From Perca fluviatilis (Eukaryota > Chordata > Actinopteri > Perciformes > Percidae): a stretch of DNA of 64,000 nucleotides. This document shows positions 55,788-64,000 of this stretch, one piece after another. The notes below the pieces were generated by a model. That model searched no databases, had not been told where the DNA came from, and saw only the letters and a program-made list of their open reading frames with translations. A program made the translations under genes and the position numbers. Each line of letters opens with the position of its first letter. Position 1 is the stretch's first letter. The DNA lies in NCBI RefSeq assembly GCF_010015445.1, contig NC_053114.1:20614224-20678223 (forward strand), given 5' to 3'.

Positions 55788-56285
55788 AGAGAGGTGCGGT
55801 TACCAGGGCTTATCAAAGCCTATTTTCTTTTAGCAAAACTAGTATGTTGTGTTTTTAATCATTATTTCTTATAATTTGTGATTTCATATGTGGTTTTTAA
55901 TTAAGTTGTATGGTGTTTAATACGGTTATAACCGTTTGTGTTTTGTCTAATAAAGAACATATTTGTTTTTGTCTAATCTGAAATGTCTTCTTAGAGTACC
56001 ATAAAGGAAAGCGTGACTGAAAATTTTGCTAAAACTCCTTAAAGCAGAGGGGGACTGCAGATTCTCTGATAATTATCTGTTGGTTCACCGCCACGTGCGA
56101 CACCTTTGACATTGCACATTATCTTGTTATATGTTAAAGAAATTATAATTATAGAACTTAAACAGAGTATTAATATGCCTATTGAGCAGTATATTAATGC
56201 CCAGTTTAAAGTAAAATTCAATGATCTTATTCATAGTAGGGCGTTGCACTTGTCAGCTGATTGGAAATAGAAATGGCTCAAAAGT

Positions 56286-57490
56286 AGGGATGGGCATTCG
56301 ATTACATTTTCTTAGTCGTTGTTCGGAGAATTAACGATCGACTATCGATTAATCATTAATATGTTTATATTAAAATTCATTATTTATTTAACTTTATAAA
56401 TTAAAAATGCAATGAAAATACAAAAATACAGCGTGTTTTTCCTCAATGAGATTTTAATTACAAGAAGAACAACTTGTGGCAGTTAAACTGTCATAGATAT
56501 ATGCGCTGCGGTGCTCTGAAGCAGCAGAACCTGCAGCTGCGAGCCAGCGTTCTTAAACAGAGACCCTCATTAAAATTCTCATAAAAAAGAATCATGTTAA
56601 ATAATAACTTAACCAAAAACATAATAATACTGACAGGTTTTGTCAAAATGTAACTCAAAACTATCCAAGGCATGGACAAAGCCTAATAACAAAATAACCA
56701 GTAGGCTAACTCACATACAACTTCTGCACCAGTCTACTGATGTTTGTTCAGAAAGATAAGCATGTTGACATGATCTGGGGGCAGACGCGACCGCTACCTG
56801 GTGACCGTCAGTCCAGCCACCGAAAACACCCGTGTTGCCGGGATGCACAGGTACCTCCGCGCTAACTTGGCCAGCACGGGGAACCTTATTCCGTTCTTCG
56901 TAGTGAGTTTCTACCAGTCTGGTGATGGTACATCGTGACGAAATGGGATATGCTAGTTCCAATATCCATATCAATGAACTTGCAGGTCCCTTGGGTAATT
57001 TTCTCTGCTCGTTGTGCATCGCAGCTCCTCCATGCTAGCGCTGAGTTTATGCTAGGTTGAGACTGAGAGCAGGATGCACCGCGGCCGCCACCGACATTTA
57101 CCAGGGTCGGGTGCACTTTGTTTAGCGGTAGGCTACATCATTTGAGTTGTGGCCGTGTTGTACTTATACACGGCATCTCAGTGTTTGCAGTGAATTAAGT
57201 CATTTTTTTTTTTATCAAAATGGTCCCACGCCACACTTAGCCATGTCCTCTTCATGATTACTTTTGAAATCAAAACGGAAACTCGCAGCCAGGTAACTGA
57301 GTATGGAGTCAAATATTGCCCCCGGGTGGTAAAATGTTTAATTGCTGCCACACTGTGAATTTCATTTCATTGCTTCAAGACTCACACTACGCAACGCCAC
57401 CAGCATTAGTTTAATCGATAACAAATTAACGTGATCGAAGAAATTCTTAATAATCAATTATCGATTGTTGAGTAATCATGTCCATCCCTA
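56286..57490. mobile_element. Non-autonomous hAT-type transposon (TAGGGATGGGCATTCGAT end), 1,205 bp
   Basis: The left end is TAGGGATGGGCATTCGATTA, and the right end read inward is TAGGGATGGACATGATTACT. Subterminal ATCGATTAAT-type motifs occur on both sides. The flanks CTCAAAAAG and CTCAAAAG are the same word apart from one A in the homopolymer, consistent with an 8-bp target duplication. A GC-rich middle (about 56780-57110) has minus-strand open frames that resemble no transposase I know. Confidence 0.87.
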
Positions 57491-57729
57491 CTCAAAAGGA
57501 ATGAAAGCAAAATAGCAAAACCTATTGCAAGGGAACACAAATTAATGGGAGGTAACGCAAAAGTAGTCCCAAAAAAATTCTTGCCGTGATCCTTTGGGGG
57601 CTCCGTACAGAACACATTTCTCACCACACAAAATAATTCAGTGGGTGTATAGAGGGTTATGTTTTTCTGAGTTTGTTGTTGTTGCTCATGTTATTATGAT
57701 ATGATATGTCATTTGTGGTGAATATTTAA

Positions 57730-58627
57730 AGTGATGGTTTGGAGTAATTTCACCCTAGGGTCCTTTGCACCATGACCTCGAGCCAAACACCCCCCCAGAA
57801 GCTTTTTTCACCTGGGTCTAACATTGGGAGAGTTAGCGTAGAGTAGCGTTAGCCGCTGAATAGCTTAGCGCAGAGGCTAATGGATCCGAAGTGTCTCTTA
57901 ACATTACCCCACTAATAATGCCCGAAATGATACCAAAGGTCTACACTAGTATATATAGGTTATGCACTCATAAAACGATGGATTGTAAAGTTTGTAAGTA
58001 CACCAGAAGGTTATGTAAATAACACTTGCCTGCTGGCTTCTGCTCTCTGCTGTTGTTGTTGCTGCTGTGAGACGAGTGCTTAGGGACATCTACAAATTAC
58101 AACACCGAAAAGAGATGCAACAAAAATATTTTTTAATTTAACTTATTTTTTAAAGTAAGTGCTGTAGTATAACTAGCAGGAGACAAGTAATAATTGAGGT
58201 AAGTTTTGAGACATTACCTTATTTAATCATTAAATTAATAAATATTTTTGTTGCATCTCTTTTCGGTGTTGTAATTTGTAGATGTCCCTAAGCACGGCAG
58301 CAGCGAGCAGCAGCAGAGAGCAGAAGCCAGCAGGCAAGTGTTATTTACATAAACTTCTGGTGTACTACAAACAAAATTTCAATCCATCGTTTTATCAGTG
58401 CATAACCTATTTACCGACGTTTGGTATCATTTCGTTTGTGTTGTTTTTTGTGAGGTAATGCGACACTTCGGCTCCATTAGCCTCTGCGCTAAGCTATTCA
58501 GCTGATAACGCTACGCTACGCTAACGCTCCCAATGTTCGACCCAGGTGAAAAAAGCTTCTGGGGGGGTGTTTGGCTCGAGATCATGGTGCAAAGGACCCT
58601 AGGGTGAAATTACTCCGAACCATCACT
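57730..58627. mobile_element. TTAA-target foldback element, 898 bp (piggyBac- or Kolobok-type MITE)
   Basis: It begins AGTGATGG and ends CCATCACT between TTAA duplications at 57726-57729 and 58628-58631. Almost the whole element is one inverted repeat: about 57730-58140 pairs with about 58231-58627, leaving a loop of about 90 bases. Shared phrases in opposite orientation include CACCCTAGGGTCCTTTGCAC, CTGGGGGGGTGTTTGGCTCG, GAGCAGAAGCCAGCAGGCAA and AGATGCAACAAAAATATTTT. It is the long relative of the 227-bp element at 16702. It has no coding capacity. Confidence 0.95.
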
Positions 58628-59313
58628 TTAAGTGTACTTCCTTGCTAGACTATTCATTTCTGCTAAATCAGCATGGGGTAGTAACTGTCAGGAGACACAC
58701 ACATACACACACAAACGTTTCTACATAGCCCTGCTCTCGCCCCGTTTTATATCTCCTGTCTGATCAATGCTAGCAATAGACAACAGCACCAAAGCTTTCC
58801 TGATTGTTCGCAGGCATAGGGTGTTACATGCTGTCATGGTGCATTGTCTTTTTTCTAAAGTTGTTTACTTGTTTGTTTCACTCTCAATTTCTTCTTTGTT
58901 CCTGTTTGTCTTGTGTGTGTTTGCTGATTGGTGTTGTGATAATTACAAGTAAGATTGTGCCGCAGGCGCTCCTGTATGCTCTGATGTCTCACACTGAGCC
59001 ATTGTTCTTTTCATTGGCTGATCAAAGAAAACAAACACTATTTTGTACATCTGATTGTGCCAAACAAATGGCACAACTGTGCGAGATTATAATACAGGTG
59101 CGTAGCTCTGATTAAAGGAAATAATTCAACACAGTTTCATTCATACCTTTATCGATACAAATCCAATGTGATGACAATTTATGGTCCTGCAGAGGCTCCA
59201 CGCAGAGCTTTTGCCGTAAGCTTGATTGACTGTGAGCTCACAGTCACCTATTCTCGGGTAACTGAACCACCAACTACCACCGACCTGATGGAGCAGCAGC
59301 TGCCCTGTCCCTT

Positions 59314-59615
59314 AATGCTGCCCTGTCCCTTAATTTGTTTCCTTCCTTGGACCGCCTCCCTCGCTCTCTCACTCACTTATTGTCTTTCTGTTTCTCTCTC
59401 TGCATTAGTCTGAGTAGTGTTAGCTGACCTTCACTGGGACACAGCCATGATCCTAATTGCATAGATATGTCAGCGAGCTCCAATGGTTGCAGGAGAGCAT
59501 AGCAATATTGGCCCAAAGCACTGTGGTGGTGCCATTTGAATTTTGCTTTCTTTTCACTGATGACTCACACAGTCGAGCTGCTGAGAAGAAGGAAACAGAC
59601 CAACACGCGCAAAAC
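59314..59615. repeat. Local duplication, copy 1 (302 bp), inside a hAT relic
   Basis: It matches 62085-62384 in the same orientation, with two substitutions and a 2-bp length difference. It starts AATGCTGCCCTGTCCCTTAA and ends CAACACGCGCAAAAC. Just upstream TGCCCTGTCCCTTAA is itself repeated, giving a short tandem at the left junction. Confidence 0.95.
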
Positions 59616-59616
59616 C

Positions 59617-59772
59617 AGCAGCTCGCGAATGCTCTTGCAAGGTGTCAGTTGGCATCTCCACAGAGGCTGGCTTGGCTTGAGTTATTTCTTGGGTTGATTT
59701 TGTTGCTTTTAAGAAAAAAGAACACATTTTTGGCTTTTTAGGCTCGTCACCTTCTCCGCTCCTCTTCAACAT
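59617..59772 (-). pseudogene. Possible hAT transposase N-terminal fragment
   Basis: The minus strand from 59772 encodes about 52 residues beginning MLKRSGEGDEPKKPKMCSFF and continuing LKATKSTQEITQAKPASVEM. The short basic leader followed by P-K-K-x-K-M-x-S-F-F resembles the start of hAT-superfamily transposases of the TTF/BED-finger type, which often begin with a K-K-x-x-x-L-x-S-F-F phrase. The frame then enters the 302-bp duplicated segment, where the sequence is no longer transposase-like. No DDE or dimerisation domain is present. This is a fragment in a hAT relic. Identification rests on one short motif plus context. Confidence 0.4.
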
Positions 59773-59960
59773 TTTTTACCACTAGTTACTATGAAGGAGC
59801 CTGCTACAGTTATGCTACGTTCACCAGACCATGGAATGTTAATGTACGTTACTCAGAAACAGCTGAAAATATGGGCAAGATTGCGCGACTAAAGTAAAAA
59901 ATAATTAATTGAACTTTTAAGGCGAGGAATGAGAAGCGAATTGCCTTTATGTGTGAAAAC

Positions 59961-62084
59961 AGCTTTATCTTGCACATCCAGGGCAGCCCCCCCCCCCCGC
60001 CCCTCCAAAAGAAAAAAACTAAACAAACAGATGGTAGGGGAAACACTGGAATGGATAAGTAGGAAGGATCAGATGTAAATGGCAGTTATAGGATTCTTTA
60101 TTTTTTTTTATCCCACCTGTTATTTGTTAAAAAAAAAAGAAAGAAAAAAAGGATAAAATCATCTCAGAGTAATCCATCAGCCCGTATTATGTATGCATTG
60201 ACATCAGTAATCAGTCTCCACCATACAGAGCTGTTTTAAAATTGGAGCATGGAGCAACATTTTGAGAACTTATTTTTGCAGGTAAAGGAAAGCAATAATT
60301 ATGTCTCCTACAGAGTGTGACATGGCATCTCTTAGAATGGGTTATGTTAATGCTACATGTAAATGTTCCCTGAATAGTTCATAAGGAATCACAGTTTAAT
60401 CAGGTTTTTACGACTTAATCATACAATATTTGTATTTATTGAGATTCTGTGTGGCCAAAATCCCTGACAAAATAAGTGGCATGTCGGGCAGCCGAGTGCA
60501 ATGTTTTTTTTTTTTTTTCTTCCTCCTTTTTTTGAGCAAGGGGTGGTCAACACATGATCTGAACTTTCACTGAGCTGACAAGACTGGCAGTTACAAGAGA
60601 GGGAAGCACACAGAGTAAAAGACATTATTAACTGTTTAAAAAAAAAAAAGCAAAGAAAAGACATGTCTGTCATATCAGGCTTTTTTGATACAGAAATGCC
60701 TGCATTGATTCAGCTGCCATTCCTTCCGAGCTTTGCCCTGATTCAAGCAGTTTGAATCGATGCAGCTGTATCTTAGACATTAAACCCAGCACATTGATTC
60801 CAGTTGGTGAATCGTGACACCCTGTGTGTGCGTGTGTGCATGCGCTTTGATTTCTCTCAAGGTTTTTATCTTCGAGAAAGCTTTGCATGTGGATTTTAAG
60901 CATGACCATGTACAAAGAAGAAAATTACCCCAACACCTTCTATTTCACATCTACTCCACATTCCTGTAGGTCAAGGCTAACAGGAGCACTGAACTAGCAA
61001 AACAATTTATTTGTGTGTAAGGGAATTACTTTGTCAGCAGGACCTGTGATTCTCTGATTGTGGATGCAGTCATGTATGGATGGGTGCACATCTTATTTCG
61101 AGCCACTTTTCCTCATAGTCAAAGCTTTCAACGTATTGCAGCCCTTTTGGCAGTGATCCTCTGCCAACCATTTACAATATTAACCCATTCTATTGTCCAC
61201 ACAGCCATTGACTTTATGGATGAGACATAGAACATGTCTGAGGGGAGCATAGATTGCTATGGGCCCCATGGGAGCTCTTAGAATGAATGAGATGGATGAC
61301 ACACTTACTGTACAGTAAAGCAGTGCACTCTACCTCAGGCCAGATCTGTTAAGGATGCTTTTGTGCTAAACCATCAGTACATGCACAGATATTGCATACA
61401 TGAATTATCCCAGTGATGGGATTTTTGTATACACATGGAAGTTCACTAAAATAACAATTTATTGCTGACAATTACACATCTACCTTGCACACACACTAAT
61501 GCACCCACACACTGAGGTCACTGCTACAGGTCCCACTCAGCTGGGAAGTTATCCCCTGGGTGTTTGCTAACAGCTGGCCACAGAATGGAGCTCCACTATT
61601 TAAATGTTTCCTCATCTGGAGAGGGCAAACATCTCTGTTTGGCCCTGTATTGATTAAAATCAATATGGTCCAATCTCATCAACACCATTGTCCCTGGCCT
61701 ACTGATGTCTGACTTGCAGAGGACTCGGGGTGTGTGATGAACTACAGCTTTCTTTGGGCAGATCCATACCTTTTGAGGTGATTGGGTTAATGTGTTCCCC
61801 TGAGCCACGATGTGTACGACCTCCTATTAACTGCATCATTTGTCTACTGCATTGATTAGAGGTCCGTTGAATTGATCAGGCTGGGCGGCTGTCAGTTCTA
61901 AGTGCATAAGGAATATGAAACAGGCATACATTTGGCTACACAATCTGGGTTTGGGTTGTGTAAATGTGTCATTGTATGTTCTTCAGAGTGATGTGTAGAC
62001 CATTGATGCATATATTTTTAATTGCCAGGCCTGTATTTGAGTTAGAGGAAGACGCCCCTGGACAGAGGCTGAGCTAAACTCAGC
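59961..62084. other. Non-coding stretch
   Basis: It holds homopolymer and low-complexity tracts (C10 near 59989, A-rich near 60129-60152, T15 near 60504, A12 near 60638). No gene, RNA or bounded mobile element could be supported. Confidence 0.5.
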
Positions 62085-62384
62085 AATGCTGCCCTGTCCC
62101 TTAATTTGTTTCCTTTTGGACCGCCTCCCTCGCTCTCTCACTCACTTATTGTCTTTCTGTTTCTCTCTCTGCATTAGTCTGAGTAGTGTTAGCTGACCTT
62201 CACTGGGACACAGCCATGATCCTAATTGCATTGATATGTCAGCGAGCTCCAATGGTTGCAGGAGAGCATAGCAATATTGGCCCAAAGCACTGTGGTGGTG
62301 CCATGTGAATTTTGCTTTCTTTTCACTGATGACTCACACAGTCGAGCTGCTGAGAAGAAGGAAACAGACCAACACGCGCAAAAC
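62085..62384. repeat. Local duplication, copy 2 (300 bp)
   Basis: The partner of 59314-59615. Its flanks carry no hAT sequence that I recognise, unlike copy 1, so this may be the source copy. Confidence 0.95.
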
Positions 62385-63509
62385 ATTTTGCCAATTCTGG
62401 ATTTTCTCTGGGGCAATGTGATGCTAAGGCAGTCCCTTTCTTTGTTAGTGTGTAAGCACTTAAATCCGTTCTGCCACACAGTAGATTGTGGAAAAAACAT
62501 GTAGCGCCTGTGATGTGACCCATAAGTTTGTGATGGGTTGTTTTGAAGCCTGAATGTGGACTCACCACTTGCTGCTGTCTTTTCTAATTAGTGAAGCCAG
62601 AAAATCCAAATTTGTCTCCACTAGCTCACTTGTGTTTCTCAGCAAACACCACTATCAAGTCTGTGGAAGCTTTTACTTTGAAGCAGCTGCATGAAGTGTT
62701 AGGTTTGCATAAACAGTATGACACCATGGAAAGCGTGCTAGTCTCTGCATGCACATGCTTTCTGTTCTCTGCTGCTTTGCCTACCACGGGGATATTTGTT
62801 TGTCTTCAATTTGGCCCAGACTGCTGGAAAAAAACTCCTTGGCATCCCACCTTTGTTTTATATTATCTGGTTACATACTGTCGACTGTTTATCACCCTTG
62901 CCACTCTAAGCAGGGCAGCGAACAATCTCAAGCTTTATCAATTTTATGGTAATAGTATTTATTTATTTATTTAATGCCACCATCACCCTGTACTGTACTG
63001 TACTGTATACTTAGCCTGATGCTTTGCCTGTCTCTCAGTTTTAATTCTGGAATGGGTTGATTTGATCCAATTTCTTTTCCTGCCAACTGGTGGGTGGTTG
63101 TATGCATACGCTCCTGCCCACAGGCTTCGGCATGTGTATGTCATGTTTATTCATCAAAGATTATATCTGAAATCAAGTGGAAGCATAGAATTAGCATATT
63201 GTAAGTTTCTGTCTGTAGAAAAAATATAAAGCCCTGGTTGTGTTTTGCATCAGTCGGTGTATAAAGAAAAGTACATTGTATTGTGTATGAAGGTATTTAC
63301 CTTGACATTTCTTGTAAAGTTGTATGTAATTGAGTAACATATTTTATTTCATTCTAAAATCAGTAATTCTGCTTTGTCTTAAGTAGGTTTTTTTGTAGGT
63401 ACTTTTGTAATGAGTGAAGCTACTGTACTGTAACTGCTTGTAGGGTTTTGAAAGGAGGAAATCTAACAAGACTATTGACCAAACAACATGATGAACTTGA
63501 TATTACGAG

Positions 63510-64000
63510 TAGGGATGCAACGATTATAGATTTTGTTGGTATGATTATAGTCTAAAAATATTCACGGTTTTACAATTATCACGATTATTATGCATTAACT
63601 CATTTCACTTCTACTGTGTGAAATTACATTAACACTCTAGATTTTAATGTGTTATTTATTGGTACCTTTTGAAACAGAAATAATACAGTAACAGTTTTGA
63701 ATGTTTTGAAAATGATTATATGATCAATCATCAACCTTGTTATTTAAATTAATCTGAAAAGATTAGAGATTAGAGGTGAATCAGTCACATCACAAAAAGA
63801 CAGTGCTGTCCTTAAGAAGAAGTTGGCCCTTTTTGGGTTAGAAACGGCCCTGCTAGCTGGTGTGTTTAATAGTTGGAGGAGCTGCAAGACAAGATCACCA
63901 GTCACAGGGAGATGTGCAGCATGTTGCCAAGGAATAAATGCGATGGAGAGTTCTCTTTGCAGCCTTATGTCCCACAGGGGATGAAGAGGAGTAAGTTAGT
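63510..64000. mobile_element. hAT-type element, left end only (TAGGGATGCAACGATTA)
   Basis: TAGGGATGCAACGATTATAG at 63510 is followed by repeated TCACGATTAT/ACGGTTTTA-type motifs, as in the subterminal regions of hAT elements. The candidate 8-bp target word before it is ATTACGAG. No matching right end occurs before the window stops, so the element is truncated or runs past the edge. The true inner limit is unknown. Confidence 0.5.

Larger units (their letters stand above)
59210..59960 (-). mobile_element. Degraded hAT-type element related to the 42271 element, interrupted
   Basis: Reading the minus strand, about 59945-59750 aligns with 42460-42640 (CTTCTC.TTCCTCGC, AAAAGTTCAA, GAGTAACGTAC.TTAACAT, GTAGCATA.CTGTAGCA) and about 59282-59245 aligns with 42780-42820 (GGTGGTTCAGTTACC.GAGAATAGGTGACT). 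The order and orientation are collinear. Between these blocks lie a transposase-like N-terminus (59617-59772) and a 302-bp segment (59314-59615) that also exists at 62085-62384. No terminal repeats were seen. Confidence 0.7.

Noticed and set aside
56711..57116. Minus-strand frames of 102 and 76 codons inside the 56286 hAT element
   Set aside because: No hAT transposase, BED-finger or dimerisation motif. The frames follow the GC-rich middle of a non-autonomous element.

Overview
This window is vertebrate genomic DNA, most likely from a ray-finned (teleost) fish. It has long (CA/TG)n microsatellites, large introns with consensus GT-AG boundaries, a tRNA-derived SINE, a Tc1-type transposase remnant, and many short non-autonomous DNA transposons of kinds common in teleosts. 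Coding density is very low. I find no bacterial-type operons, CRISPR arrays, rRNA genes or intact tRNA genes.

The only host gene I can support is a Diaphanous-related formin on the + strand, best matched to diaph3 (mDia2). Three exons are visible: 4561-4696, 22230-22325 and 22914-22976. All three join through phase-1 splice junctions. They encode the basic, charged helix that follows the FH2 domain, the DAD autoinhibitory motif (MDSLLEAL plus a basic RDRRRR patch), and a post-DAD tail resembling the DIAPH3 tail. Upstream exons (GBD, DID, FH1, FH2) lie outside the window. I cannot identify the terminal exon or stop codon. DNA after 22976 is therefore either a long intron or intron plus 3' flank.

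Layout: 1-4560 is non-coding, with one repeated block, a perfect 34-bp palindrome and one copy of a dispersed repeat. 4697-22229 is a 17.5-kb intron carrying a retro-/transposon-rich stretch: a teleost dispersed repeat at 6.3-7.2 kb, a Tc1 remnant at 9.9 kb, a hAT at 12.3 kb, a SINE at 13.9 kb, a TTAA-target MITE at 16.7 kb, a hAT at 18.5 kb and another dispersed repeat at 21.3 kb. 22977-64000 has two hAT elements at 26.2-27.4 kb and a quiet stretch from about 27.5 to 36 kb. It then holds a dense transposon zone at 36-44 kb (including one hAT nested in another), microsatellites, two pairs of nearly identical local duplications (50.1/51.2 kb and 59.3/62.1 kb), a hAT at 56.3 kb, a 0.9-kb foldback element at 57.7 kb, and a partial hAT end at 63.5 kb.

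Several hAT elements are delimited to the base by terminal inverted repeats and exact 8-bp target duplications, so those boundaries are firm. Family names for other repeats are tentative. I found no evidence of a new multi-gene system. The most interesting items are the in-frame, skippable DAD exon, two hAT families with different ends but shared internal DNA, the foldback element, and the recent local duplications, one of which lies inside a hAT relic.
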